Source of the DNA: Labyrinthula sp. Ha
Lineage: Eukaryota; Sar; Bigyra; Labyrinthulida; Labyrinthulaceae
Direction of reading: 5' to 3'
Length of the DNA: 64,000 bases
NCBI GenBank assembly: GCA_015227615.1
Contig: JAALGZ010000006.1
Coordinates: 868,001-932,000, forward strand
Shown: piece after piece, positions 33,281 to 46,490 of the stretch
How the letters are laid out: every line of letters starts with the position of its first letter
Numbering within the stretch: position 1 is the first letter of the stretch
The notes under the pieces: generated by a model
Databases searched by the model: none
Told to the model about the DNA's origin: nothing
What the model saw: the letters and a program-made list of their open reading frames with translations, nothing else
Position numbers and translations under genes: made by a program

Positions 33281-35959
33281 CTTAGGTTTCCCCTTTAGCA
33301 GAATCTCTTGTTCTTATTCAAGCATCTCGAACTTTAAAATATAATATCTTTAACTTTATTAGAAATACATAAATAAATCTTTGAATAGAAGCCTGGGTCC
33401 CAGCAGAAGATTCTTTTTCTTATTAATACTTAAAACCGGATATAGCCCAGTATTTTCCTCGAATCTTGTTAATGAAACATACCGTTGCTACATTACTGGA
33501 ATAACAGGAAACATAAGGTTCTCAAAACATCCTTAACACTTGATAAAACTATCCAATATATTATCTATACAAGTTTACTATAGTAAAAAATCTGTAATTT
33601 TAATAGATTGACACCTTTGTACTTATTATGGCATCTAAGTATAATATTATTTTTCAATCCTCGTTGAGTTGATTTTTAAATTATTATTCATGGAAGAGAG
33701 AGAATGATTCTATAAAGATGCAATAACCCCCACTGAAAGAAACCAGCCGCCGAAGCAATTGCTCATGTCTATTATTCGCCAGGGAAATATCTTTAAATTT
33801 TGCCAGGTACAGTATGAAACATTAAATTGAACCCTTCCCAACTTATTTCTAATATGTTTGTTGTATAACAAAGAAACTGCTGTTAGTGCAATTACCTAAT
33901 GATCCAATATAATTAAGATATATAATGCGAAGCGCAGGTTTAAAGGAATTTCAAAGAAGTCTAGGGAATTTTGAATAGAATAACTACAATATACAGTGAG
34001 CTAGTTGGCTTCACAACACCTAAGTTTGTTCTCTATAGTATTGAACAAAGCTTCTTCCCAGTTCTATTTAAGGGATGTGACGTTTGTCATTAAATAATTT
34101 GTTCATCAGAAAACATAAAGACTTGCGATAGCTACCTTTTTTTCTAATTTCAATACCCACCTAACAAGGTGTATGCAATGAACCAAGGCTGATATTAAGG
34201 ACATATTCGTTGAAGACTATGATCGCCCGAGTGAAATAGAAGAGATAAATACCCACAGTCTTTTGAAAGCATCCACAACCAGTTTCTTGAGTATATCGAG
34301 TCTTAGTATTTGCTTGCTTTGTTCTTAAGATATTACTGAAAGATATGTTAAACTTCTTTACTTGGTTCCGCCATATTATTCACCTTGAATACCAGTTTCT
34401 TAGTATGATTAGAATTTTCCTTCAATTTTTTATTTCAATTTTAACATTCATATTGTTGTATTAATATTATATAATGAATATTAATTCTCTTAATATTATG
34501 CATTATGGCTAATCTATTGAGGAGAATCGCACTCTACCTTTTTCATTGGATAATTTCTTTTCCCAAAATTTAGAATCAAAAGCCAGTAAAATTCAAAATG
34601 AATAGCAAAATTTTTAAAGATCGATAAGCGACAAAGACCAGAATATTACCCAACAAATATTACTAATAAATATGAACGAATGCCAGTAGGAATATAAACA
34701 ACAACACAAACGGCTATATTATGTAATTTGTTTCTTTTCATATTGAATCAGAGTCTGAAAAGAAATATATTCCAAAAGAAGTTTAATAATTAAACTATAA
34801 TAAAACCGAAAATTTTTTTAAATAGAGATGAGCATGGAAGTGAATATTTAAAAAGTAAATTCTCTTACGCTCTTATAAGCTACTTAGAATAAAGAAACGG
34901 GTCGGTGGTGAGAACGTTATGGTGTTTTCAAAACCAACAATATAAAAGAAACGACATGATGTCATATTGCTGGACTGATAGTGAGTTAAATTATGTATAA
35001 AGAAAGCTCAAAAAAAGCCGATTTACTAGCTAAGGTAAGCCTTTTCCAACGGCTTATCTAAATTCCTGGGTGGGTACGTTTGGAAGGTTTAAATAGTGTT
35101 ATATTTTCGGATGAGATAAACGGATTGGGTCTCGTTTTTTAAATAGAATAAGAAACATATATAATGGTTTCCTGATTATAAGGTGGGAAGGAATTTTACC
35201 CGTTAATATTTTTTGAGTTTGAGTCCTATACAAATTTTGGATTGAAGGTATATTTGTTTTGGTATCAGACTTGGAAACTTATATTGTATTGAAATAAGAA
35301 TATGATTTATAAATGGGAAGGGGTTTCAAATTTAAATTTACAGTTAAAAAAGAATTTAATTTATATATGAAATAAAGTTCCAAATCTTAGAATATACTGA
35401 GATATAAATTTTATTTATGTTTCGGACGATGGATAGGGAATTTGTCGGCTTCGCTTGAGCTGTCTTTCTATATTCTGTGAAATATAGAAGACCAGTTACA
35501 GCTAACTGGAGAATAGAATATACTGGGTGTTCAGCAGAGACAGATAGAATATACATATGGAAAATAATAAAGAATAAAAGAAATACCTCATATATCTCAC
35601 AGAATTGTGTTCTTTTGCAAACGAAATGATTTCACGAATGAAAGATTCATTTACTCCACAAGAGTTTTAGGCTGTAATTCTCTTTTATTTTAAGTTCTTA
35701 ATGCCAAAATTCAGTCTGGTACTAGGTCTTCTTGTTAAAGACCTAACCATATGTCATAACTTTACGTGAATAAGTACACTGGGAGAGTTCGATATGGTTA
35801 GGGTTAGAGATCGGAGTATATGACATGTACCTCGATGGTATTTGTCAGTAAACAGAAAAAAATTGTATATTTACCTTAAAACTAAGATCGATCTATTCTA
35901 TATCATCCATTCTTCTGGTTTACCTCTTGGTTTTATTGAGGCAAGCTTAAACTAGGTGA
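33281..35959. other. Intergenic AT-rich region
   Basis: No gene, RNA or repeat was recognised in this stretch. The longest frame is 66 codons and is non-descript. Confidence 0.5.
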
Positions 35960-36975
35960 TCATATTTGCGACAAGGATGAGTCAACATCTGAATACATTA
36001 AGTTTGGATTTTTGCTCATAGTATCAAGCATCTTCACTACAATTTCGAAAGCTTTCCTCCAGTTTTCCCACTCCTGTTTTTCCACTCCTGTTTCATTCTG
36101 TGTATAGTTTCTTGCTAAAAAATCGATTGTAGTTAACCATTCGCTTAAATGGTGTGCTGAACGTTCTGTTTGATATAAGCTTTTAATCACACCCCAGTTC
36201 CTCGGTGATTGAAATTTATAGTCCCTCAGCACTCTTAAATCAATATATATATATATATATATATATCGGATGATAATGATAGTCCTATCTAGATAAAAAG
36301 TTAACTTTTCCCGTCTGTTTTTGCTTTTCCTTTTGAAAAATATTATCATAGTGTCTACAAGGCATGTTTAAACTAAGACAGAAGGGACAGAAATATTTTG
36401 TATATATGATCCCATTGACAACATGGATTTCAGCGCAGAATTTATCATCCTTCATATTTGTGGTTTCTATAAAGATGAACTTAAAGTTTCAATAGTCCAA
36501 AGTTATGTAGCATCCAAACACTTTTCTCATCGGTCTCTTACTAGATTTTTGATCTTTTTAGATACCTCTAATCCCTTCCTGATCAGATACTTTATTTGCG
36601 ACAGCGTTTCATGTTGATACCTTTGAACCAATTAATAATAATATTCTAGAAATTGATACAGAGATTTTATCTTCGAAATCTATTTTAATACCTCTTTTAT
36701 TTCATCATTGAAGGGAAAATGAAATCCTTTAATTAGATCTATGAGAAAACGTCAAAGCTTTGTTTGTGTAGGTGGATCATAACATTCCTTTCTTCTTATT
36801 AAAGGTTTCAGGTATTTCTGTTTATATTCACGTTTATGATGGTGTAGCAAGATCCTACGATGGGTCTTAAGATTTTTTCTTGTGAATTAGAGCAATTAAA
36901 TATATTTTTTATGCGAATCTTGAACTACATAAACTCTTCATCTGAAAGACCGTTTGAAGATTAGCCCTGTATAGT
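35960..36975 (-). pseudogene. Decayed unidentified gene
   Basis: On the minus strand from about 36.97 to 35.96 kb, successive stretches in more than one frame look like protein: a Lys/Arg-rich part near 36.77-36.88 kb (HHHKREYKQKYLKPLIRR), a part near 36.69-36.76 kb, and a longer intact part between about 36.23 and 35.96 kb with several Trp (SEWLTTIDFL, KQEWENWRKAFEIVVKML). The last part is open from an ATG at 36349, but that start runs through an (AT)12 microsatellite and is unlikely; an acceptor-like ATTTAAG just after the microsatellite is an alternative exon start. I count several interruptions. The family is not recognised. Confidence 0.4.
36243..36266. repeat. (AT)12 microsatellite
   Basis: An uninterrupted AT dinucleotide run lies inside the decayed minus-strand coding trace and encodes the artefactual Ile-Tyr run of its longest frame. 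Confidence 0.9.
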
Positions 36976-39900
36976 TTTGAAATTCTTGATGTAACGGGCA
37001 TGTGTAGGCTATGATTATGTTACAGCTAAATCAAGAACTTGACCTTCCGTTGTTCATAACTTCAGAAGCATGAGCTGGTACAAGATTATTCAGACTACAA
37101 AATACTTTGAGAGGTTTTGAATTTCCGTAAAAGTCTAGCTAAAATTTACAGTGAGTGAGAAACACTCAACGTGGAAGGAAAACATCGCCAGCAATTAATA
37201 TGTTGAAATATCATGTATCGTATCTATCTGAATTGACTGTTGGTTATTTTTTTTTATTCTGTACATGGGGTTCTTGAAGATTGAATCTTGTACTGTAGAG
37301 TTTTCTGTTGTTTTCTTGCTAAATTGTAATTCAAATGTCCCTACTCTACTGTGTTAGGTTCTTCCACACTTTTCGAATTTAATCATACTAGTTTTTTCAA
37401 ATGCCTTTTTTTGTTCCTGGCTTTTCCTATGACTCTTCCAATAAGATTTTTTTTGAAAACAGATCTCAATAAATTTTCTCTGAAGTGTTAAAATAACAAC
37501 ATTAATTGAAGTGGCAGCCAAACACGTAATATGAACTACCAAAATCTTTTATCAGCTAAGTAATAATGCATTTTCTTAACTTTTGCTTAATTCAATTTTA
37601 CTCTATTCTTGTTATGTTCTTTTACACTAAGAACATACTTATATAGTTTAATATTATATTCAATATTAACATCAAAAATACAAATAACACTCTCAATACA
37701 CTGAAATATTTATAGTTTTAATAATTTTCCTATTTTTCTAACTTTGGTTTAGTTCCATACATTGTAAATAAGTGAAAAACTCTTTCTCCATTTAAATAAG
37801 TCTCCAACAAACCATATAAATATTTAAAACATTGAGTAGAGGTAATGTCACTAATTTATTTCGATTGAACTAACTGGGTGGTATTGATTTTATTTTTTTG
37901 GTTGGGATTAAACTTCCTTCTTGACGAATTCCTTTTTCTATATATTTTCTGTTTTTCTCGAATATGAACTTTAGCCTTGTGTCCCAGTTCTCCATTCAAC
38001 CCATTAACAAAGCGAAATATAACACTCCGGAATATAAGATTATATCCACAATATTCGTCATATAAACTGTTATCCAAATATCAATTTCAATAACTCACTT
38101 GGCAATATATACTACAAGTTTACATAATTATCCTCACTGATGATTTACCTATCATAAACCAGAGCAATGTGTTGTAACATAATCACAAAATATTATACCC
38201 CTAATTCTATTTCATATAATACGGCCACACAGTATCCAAACTAATACGTATTAATAAGTGGTACTGTAGCAGGTACAAAATGTTTATCCGTAAATCATAG
38301 AACGAGAGTTGTTATCTTAGAGATGTAGCCATTAACTGTGCTGACATGGATTTAAAGGTTATACTTTGTATACATGATAGCCATGATAAAGCTTATCAAT
38401 AACTGTTACATCTTTATTGTGTTTTGTTCATCAAAAGAAGATTTACATTATTTTTATCTCCGAACTTTAACGTATCTATTGAAATACTGGTAATTAGTAA
38501 GTAGGACTAATTTGTTCGTGCTCAAAAGACTATTGTATTTATAGCATGCTGTATGACCGTTCAACATATTTGGGAAGTTATTAATGTATATCACTTAAGA
38601 ACTATGATCGACGATCATCTCACAAATTCCATATATACCCTGTCTGGATAAGTTGCTTGATTAACATATATATAATATATATTTCTGGATTTCTTTGATA
38701 TCTAAAAATTAAAAAGCTTTTGAAAATATTGTTTTGAAGTATCTGTGAGGTAAAACGAGAAGAAAGATTTATTACACTCTTTTCATTTCAATATTTTTTG
38801 AAGAATATGAGCATAAAAGGTCTAGTGCCTAAATTCCTAATATTAACTAAGCCGTTAGATCTAGTTAGTTTATTTCTTCAATCTATATTGGGTTTCACCT
38901 CATGATTCTCTATCAAGCATACAAAGAATAATTTTCTTAGACTCCACCACATTATACTACATAGAATACTGAAGGATTTGTATGTGGTTTGAGAAAAACG
39001 AGAGGTTCTTGTGATACATGATAATTAATTTCAATTTTCTTGTAATAATGAATAGTTCTAAGATGTAATATATAGACATATATATATATAACCTTTCTTG
39101 ACTTACTGTTGTGAAATTTGGGATTTGACAGTTTACAATAGTGCATTTAAATATAATTTGCAAATTAAGACTAAGTACCTATTCTATTTAGCTTCCAAAT
39201 GTTCTCCAGTGCCGGATACACTCCTAAGCCTAAGCCTAACCCTCCATTAATTAACATAATATTATTTTTAAATTGCCGAAGAAAAGAAAACCTTAATACT
39301 TTTTCTTAAAAACAGTTTTTTTTCAGGAAATTAGCGGAAAACCCCTTAGAATTATTGAAACATGTTTTATATCCTTGCTTAATCTCGCTATGCTTTAAAA
39401 GAAGCCAAGAGTTTGACATTGTTGAATTTATTATTTAATTTCCTTCTGTTATGCTGTGATTTGAATGAATATTCTCAGTACCTGATATCTTTTTGTTGGA
39501 TATAAAAAATGAGATCACTATTTTTATTGAGAAAAATATATTACAAGTTTTTTTGTATTGAGAACCGAAACAGCAACTGCGTTTAATCTTATAAGCTAGC
39601 TCGAGATTTTTTACCCGATGCATGCCATTTAGAATTTATGATTGTAAAGGAGGTATATATGCGACAGGTGTCAATCCTGGTGTACGTACTGAATTTAAGC
39701 AAAATTTTTTGGTGAGATATCCAAGGAATTAAGACTGCTTTCTGTAAGTAGCATATAAAATAAATTCTAATACTAAGCAAGATATCATAGTACTTATTAT
39801 GATACAAAATGTATACTCTATTTTAACCCACCCTAGTAATATACGACCATTTTGATCATAAATTTGTATTTTTTTAAAAATCGCGATTTCTCGATTAGAA

Positions 39901-42900
39901 GAGTTAGCAATGTTGAGCTCTAGGTTTAAGCCAGACAATAGCAGACAACTGGTTACTTTCTATAATATTAATACCCCCAAGAAATAGGTTACAAACTATA
40001 ATATATCGGAAACAGATACTAAATATTGAAGCTGTAATCGAAAGAAATTAAGAAAAGCCAAGTTATCTTATTACCCTGAGGAAACAAGTTCCTATGGTAG
40101 ACCTTTTTATTAGAAAGTATGTTCATAGTATCTCTGGCGCCAATCTGAACCTATTGTTCCAACTACTAAGCATAGAGAACAATTTTTTGCAAAAGATATA
40201 GTTTAAGCAACAGTTAATTGCAATATAATAATGCCATTTATATCAGAGAAAAATCCTGAGTGAACACCCTTTATAGACGTTTATGGGTATAACTACATAT
40301 ACATATAGCTATTCCACGAATCCAGAATCGTAATACCTTATAAAATATTTTAGAAACAATTTATTTGGTTATCCTAGAGTTTTCTACCCATGTGCTTTTC
40401 CGAATACTGTGAACACTCGTTTTTGCCTTAATATTTGTCGGAAGATACCTAAGTTTCAATTAATAACCCTGAGTTAATAAATATATCCCTATCAAAGTTG
40501 ATAATAGCCTTATAAGTAAAATCATATATTCTGAAGCATCAATAATAATAAATAGAGGTTACTTTCGGGATCTTGGTTAAATATTTTTCTAGAGAAATGA
40601 ATATGATACATGTTAATACTGAAATAAGCTACAAACGTCCTACCCAGAAAATGATTATCTTGAAATATTTCACTGCTCAGGGGTACTGCAAAAATCCAGG
40701 TAAAACTTGGAGAATTCGGATTTAGATATAATTATCTGGCTCGGAAATATATTATATGAAACTCAAGTAGGGGTTTTCAGGGGCGATGCAAAGATAATAT
40801 ACATATATTAGGTCTTGATGAAAATTTAAATTAAAATGCTATAGTTCATCAAAACAATCTTGGATATTTGAACAAAAATACTTTCCTCTACGGAATAAAA
40901 AATACATATAAAGATGTTTCTCGAGAAATGCGTAGAAAGTTATTAGTAGTAGGTGTCAATTTATCATCACATTTCATATACCGAGCATTTTAAGCGATAT
41001 ATATGGGCACTTTTCCATGGTTGAACAATCTCAAACTACAATTCTAATACTAAAAATAGTGTATCAGTTGTAATTCTTACTCATACTTGTGGTCTAAAAC
41101 TATAGTTAGCAGTGTAAGCAGCAGCTATAAGTTTACAATATATCCTCAGACTAAAAACTCCCAATCAATTAAGAGTATCCCAGCACCCAGGGAGGATATT
41201 ACCGATTTAAGAATGGAGAAAATAGAAAAACAATACTATCTGTTAGTAAACTGTTTGGTTTTCAGTAATGTATTTAAATTACTAATTGGAAGCACTAAGC
41301 AAAACTTTAATACATGTTATCGAGCTTGTAGAACACCGACGACCTAGTTTCTGAAGTTCTTATCCCAGTACCATCAAGATTGGAGCCCTGCAGTAGTCAA
41401 ACAAATTAAACACAAAGATAGGATTGCAACAGAGCCTCTCTAGTGCATGTCAAGGCAAAATATTAAAGCTCAAAAATAAAATTTTTACTTTGTGAAAACT
41501 GTCTATCAAAGAACATAAGAGGTTAGAACAGAACATCTAGCAAAAAAATCCACAGTCAATCTAATTCATAAAACCCGATTTCTAAAATATACTAGAACTT
41601 TGCGGTACTGTCTAAGAATTCCTGTTAATGCTCTGAGTTTTTTATTATATCTCAACTATTTTATTAAGAAAGCCAACTTAATAGCTACTTTAAGTCTAAA
41701 TTTAACACAAATATATTTCTTTTCCACTTAAGGCGTTGATTCATAATTTCAAGAATAGATGAACAAATAATTTTTTTTTCTATTTCTTAACCAAACAAAA
41801 ACTAATAACGGACTTGGAAGAATATGGGAATTGCTAAAGCACTGTCCGTTATGTTTATGCTTAACTGGTGATCATGAACATCCCGATGCAGTATAGAATA
41901 ACGCCCTGTTACAGTATTATCTGGAAAAGTTTTATTGATATCTGGGTTACAAACGGTATCTTGCATAACCAGAAATACATATTTCTCTTACAGCATCTAG
42001 AATTAGATTTCACAAATAATACTACAAATGATATATTACTAATCTACAACCTAGACAAAATATGAACAAGAATATGCTAGATTTCCTTATTCTCAACTTG
42101 ATAAAAACTGCTTCAGAATGAATTCTAATTCTTTGAATTATCAACAGCACAGAAGTGTATATTCTGAGACTTTAATACGCTATTCACACTTCCGAAGGTA
42201 TATTAAGCAAGCAAATGGTCAATTGTAACCGAGTTCACTGATAGTAAATTAGCAGTTAAACTGGCCCAACTCATGGTTCCAGTTAGCATTATCTCTGTAC
42301 AACAAACTGATAACTGAATAAATTATTTCTGAAATAATCACATATTTCTCAAAATAATAGAAACAATCTACAACAAATAATAGGAAACATTTGAAATAAA
42401 CAAAATTAACCCTAGTACCGTAGATTCCATTAAAGAACAAATCTTTAAGTATTTAGAATCAATAAAATAACCCATTGAACTAAATGAAACAGCTGCAAAA
42501 ATGAAACTGGAGCTATCCCAGCACAAAATAGGATGTAATATAATGTAAAGAATATTTGCTTATTTAGCTTAGAGAGCAAGGCCATACACTGTTTCAAGGG
42601 TTTATCATGAAATCACAATTAATTACCAATTGCAAGGCTAGAGTAAGTGTATGTATTATCTTATAAGTCCACAAGTTTATCACAAGAATCAATATCAATA
42701 AACCGATTATAAGGCAAGCTTCTCGTATCTTGGTCTTACTGTCACAGTACTCGTATAGGGTAATGGAATCTAGGACAGTATTGGCATAATCATGACAGCT
42801 TCCCAGAGATAACCACTCATGACGATTAATCTTTTGAACTATGTTCTTTCCAAAATTTATGAAGAATATGCATTGTAACATAGAAATAAGAAACCGTAGA

Positions 42901-43995
42901 AACAATTAAGATATGTAGCAGTATTGTACCTAGAATTCCAAGTATAATAGAAAAGGATCCAGGGTCCATTATTCGGATACTTGAGATGTACTGTTTACGG
43001 TTTTTGTGCTTTGTGCTACTCTTAATATAAGTTCACAAGAAAATGGTGGCTATTGAAGAAATACAGATGCAATAATCATATCTGGTTCTCTAGGAAGCTG
43101 CCTAAGCTGAAAGCGTTTTCAAGTGGGATTGAGAGTTTCATAGATGGAAGAACTATTACCCTTCTAGATTTTTCACTAGGGATTTAAGGCAAGAAATCCC
43201 TGCTTCTGCTATCTTGAGGTTTGGTTAAGGGTATGGGATCTGCAGTTTCTAGGTAAGAGGATTCTACTGGCGGTGATAAACTGTTATTACCGGGCGGTTG
43301 TGGACCAAGGAGGAAACAAATTTCATAATGTTCCAAGTATACTTTTAAGTTTGTAGGTGAAGTTTGGTTATGGGAGAAATATGTTTTTACGATTGCCTTG
43401 AGATTAGTATAAGATCCAAACCCATTTCGCTAGTGGTTTCCACAAAATAATCTAGCCACATCTTTTGTCTCTCTTATAGCATTCTTAGGATGTTAAAATG
43501 GTCTTCTGTTAAGAAGATTTCCTTCTTGAAATGCTAAAGTAGTATGTTTCGAATAGTTGAGAAGAAGGAGGGTCTCATATCTTAAGAGAGCTGATTGAGT
43601 GCTTCGCGAGTACTGCTGCCTTTGCTGTTTCAGAAGTCATTCCCATATCGCACCTTGAGAATTGCTAGCACCTCCACTAAACTTTCTTTGTTCTCATACT
43701 AGGGATTTAGTTCGTCTTATCCGCTTCACCCGTTTCAGGATCTCTTAAGCAGCTCTCACTCGACCATTACGATTATTTAGAATTTCCCTATTGTGGTTAC
43801 CTCGATCCCAAGGTAACTTGATCTATTGACACATGAAATAGTTCCTAAGTTAAATTTAATATCTTTTACGGTGCTTATATCTAATTAAACCCTTAAACAC
43901 GATAAGCGAGAAGAAAGGTTCTCATGTATCCTATACACACTGAACAAGTGCTTTCTCTTTGAACTTCCACAATAATAAATACAGTAAAAAAACAA
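36976..43995. other. Seven-kilobase gene desert
   Basis: No supportable gene. A 95-codon minus-strand frame from an ATG near 42.87 kb (ending 42594) has one possible membrane segment (LIIGLLILILVINLW) but no other support. CCTAAGCCTAAGCCTAACCCT at 39223-39243 is three telomere-like units only. The 43.1-43.8 kb part is somewhat less AT-rich but is not coding in any obvious frame. Confidence 0.4.
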
Positions 43996-44010
43996 TTGGG
44001 CCATATGGCC
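43996..44010 (+). promoter_or_regulatory. GGCCATATGGCC palindrome upstream of family B copy 2
   Basis: TTGGGCCATATGGCC contains a perfect 12-nt palindrome (43999-44010) with a CATATG core, 73-87 nt before the ATG. Copy 1 has TGGGCCATGTGACCA in the same relative place. Confidence 0.5.
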
Positions 44011-44056
44011 ATTCCAGCTCAACGGTCCATTTAATATGTTGATTAAATATGTTCTC

Positions 44057-44066
44057 TTTGAACACA
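44057..44066 (+). promoter_or_regulatory. Conserved TTTGAACACA block upstream of family B copy 2
   Basis: Exactly 16 nt separate this block from the ATG, the same as at copy 1, although the spacer sequence differs. Confidence 0.5.
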
Positions 44067-44082
44067 CCAAAACTAATACAAA

Positions 44083-46035
44083 ATGAATGTCTTCAGGCCC
44101 AGTCGACAACTCGCTCACTTTATTTCTAGAAAAGAAGCTTTGCTTGCTGAAGAATTAAAATATATTGAGGAGGATCCTATTACCCCTGAAATACAAAAGG
44201 TCTTGGATGCAGCGGCAAACAATACAATAACAACACAACAGACAAAGAATATCCCGGTAACTCACTTGAATAAGAACGCTTTGCATTTTGCAGTTTTGGA
44301 GTCCAACCCAGATAAAGATAAGATATTAAATTTATTCAGATTAAATTATTCTCCTGTTGAGAAGATGAATTTTGGATATTCTCCACTTTCTTTGGCAGCG
44401 TTCAAAGGGAACGAAGAAGTTGTTCGATTAATACTGGGTTCCAAGCCAGGAAAAGGAAGTGAAAAACATGCTACTTCAATATATCGAGATCATTTAATAT
44501 CTGGCTCTGGATTTTGTCCAATTGTTATCGCACTTATACAAAATCACCTTTCTATTGCTTTGAAGGTTCTAATACACTTTAGAGGACTTGAATATAAATA
44601 TTTGGCATTCAGGGAAACTCTTGTTATTCACTTTCTTTGTTCTACAAAATGCAAAGACACATCTTCAGAAAGTAGTTTTAATAAATTGCAGATAAGGATT
44701 GCGAATATTCTAACGAAAACTGGTACTGACTTGTCTTTAGCAAACAAACACAGTTCAACATATAACGGAGCAGGAATACTTAATTTATGTGTAACTTATG
44801 ATAATTATAGATTGATGAAGTATTTCTTAAAATTGGGTGTTGGTAAAGAAACCAATAAAATCTTGAAAGATGGAGGTTTTTCTCCTCTTTTGTATGCTGT
44901 TTGTCCAAGAGATATGAATATGTTTAACAGGAGTGAGACTGTAGATAGAAAGAGATATTTTTACAAACTTCTTCAATATCATTTTGATATCAATGTCACA
45001 TATATTGAAACTATAAGAGGAAATTCATATTATGTAACAACTCTTTTTGTTGCTTTACAAACACAAGAATCTACTGTTCAATTGGATATTATCAAAGTCT
45101 TACTCTTAAGGGCTTCTCAAATATTTACTCAGGCAACAAGCTATTTAGGACATCCATTCTCTTATGCAATAATAAATAACTTATCTTGCGTTCTCCAAAT
45201 ATTTTTTGAACACATTGAAAACAATATAATAAAACAAAAACTTGAAGAAATACCGCTCGCTTATGTAGAAAAAAAGTTGAACTACAAGGTGCTAGATTTA
45301 TTCACGCCTAAACCTGGGCTTTCTAATAAAGACGTTCTTGATGTACTATTAATGTTTGGTCTATCAGAAGTTTATGAGAAAAGGGATTTCAGTTCTAATG
45401 TGGCATATGCTTTTAATCAAGTTCCAAAATGTCTTCTCTACTATGAATACTTGATTGAAAATGTTGAGGATGTCAATAGAGAATATATTGGACTTCCTCC
45501 TTGCATAGTTACTTACGCTCTTTCTGGTGCATGCGGCTTACCTTTGTTTAGGAAAGCCCTTGAAAAAGGTTTTGATCTTGATGCAAAAGCAATAATTCAA
45601 CCTTGTAGATCAGCTTCTCCACATAGACTATTTCGTTGGAATTTTAAAGAGTTTGCAAAGGCCTGGGGTTTTCTTGACCTTAACGCAGTTTCTTTAGTAT
45701 GTGGAGCTGGATGCTACAAAAAAATCGATCAGCACGAGCATTTGTATGAATGCCGTGAGTTTAACAACAACGCTCATGATTGCAATATTTGTTTTTGTGA
45801 TGACTGTGCATTTCTTTCCAGAAATAAAGATGGAGTTTCTTGTGAATCACTAATTCTGAGGAAGAATGGAGCTGAAAAATTATACTATGCAAACTGGATT
45901 CAACTCTTATATAAACCTTTTGGGAAAATTTTACATAAACAAGGAAAGAGTAATAGAATACAAACATATGCTGATGCAGGTTTAGTTGATGAATATATTT
46001 TGCGTTGTGCTATAGAACAAGATATCTATTTTTAA
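44083..46035 (+). CDS. Ankyrin-repeat protein with C-terminal Cys/His cluster (family B, copy 2)
   Basis: The intronless 650-residue protein is collinear with the one encoded at 19728-21677 but on the opposite strand. The ankyrin-like region covers residues about 62-480 and the Cys cluster again starts at residue 540 (CGAGCYKKI ... CNICFCDDCAF), with the first pair spaced C-x3-C here against C-x2-C in copy 1 and a His-x-His (QHEH) insertion. Three patches are almost identical to copy 1 even at synonymous sites (around residues 45-68, 228-265 and 380-430), while the linking regions are much more divergent. Likely an intracellular protein-interaction adaptor; the partner is unknown. The ATG start is supported by matching N-termini (MNVFRPSRQL against MHVFRPRRQL) and the upstream blocks. 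Confidence 0.85.
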   Translation: MNVFRPSRQLAHFISRKEALLAEELKYIEEDPITPEIQKVLDAAANNTITTQQTKNIPVTHLNKNALHFAVLESNPDKDKILNLFRLNYSPVEKMNFGYSPLSLAAFKGNEEVVRLILGSKPGKGSEKHATSIYRDHLISGSGFCPIVIALIQNHLSIALKVLIHFRGLEYKYLAFRETLVIHFLCSTKCKDTSSESSFNKLQIRIANILTKTGTDLSLANKHSSTYNGAGILNLCVTYDNYRLMKYFLKLGVGKETNKILKDGGFSPLLYAVCPRDMNMFNRSETVDRKRYFYKLLQYHFDINVTYIETIRGNSYYVTTLFVALQTQESTVQLDIIKVLLLRASQIFTQATSYLGHPFSYAIINNLSCVLQIFFEHIENNIIKQKLEEIPLAYVEKKLNYKVLDLFTPKPGLSNKDVLDVLLMFGLSEVYEKRDFSSNVAYAFNQVPKCLLYYEYLIENVEDVNREYIGLPPCIVTYALSGACGLPLFRKALEKGFDLDAKAIIQPCRSASPHRLFRWNFKEFAKAWGFLDLNAVSLVCGAGCYKKIDQHEHLYECREFNNNAHDCNICFCDDCAFLSRNKDGVSCESLILRKNGAEKLYYANWIQLLYKPFGKILHKQGKSNRIQTYADAGLVDEYILRCAIEQDIYF

Positions 46036-46490
46036 ATTGAGAAGAAATATCTAATCCTAGATTATATTCCTATTTTCTCAAATAATCGTCTTCTTCCTCA
46101 AACTTTTCCTCCTAATATGCTTTGAAATGAATATTCTAGTAGTTTTTAGATTTGTGTTGAGTATTCACAAATTTTCACCTTTATGCTGGAGTTGTAAGAC
46201 TTATTATACTAGTTTTGACTTTATAATATTTTGTCATAAGAGCTAACAAATAATTTGATTTATCATAAGAAAGAATTCACCTCATGAAACTATTTTATAA
46301 ATTGGTGTAAAATACTTAAATGGTCCAAATCATCCATAAATTACAGGATTATACAAGCCGAGTACATTGCTGCGTCCGACTAAGAGATTCTTATTTCTTA
46401 ATTAACTATGAAAATAATGTTGTTTAAAGATATTGTAGTTTGAAGCTGGTAGTGCTCTGAGTCTTAACATTAAAAAAGGAGTGAATATTC
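46036..46490. other. 3' flank of family B copy 2
   Basis: AT-rich, no gene seen. Confidence 0.5.

Noticed and set aside
39223-39243. CCTAAGCCTAAGCCTAACCCT, telomere-like interstitial repeat
   Set aside because: Only about three imperfect units; chance is sufficient, and neighbouring sequence shows no array or fusion point.
42594-42905. 103-codon minus-strand frame with a hydrophobic stretch
   Set aside because: It opens with TTG, has no homologue in the window and no promoter block; mentioned only in the desert entry.
19728-46035. Ankyrin genes as poxvirus or giant-virus derived
   Set aside because: No viral hallmark gene (capsid, polymerase, ATPase) is next to either copy, the C-terminus is not PRANC-type, and base composition matches the surroundings.
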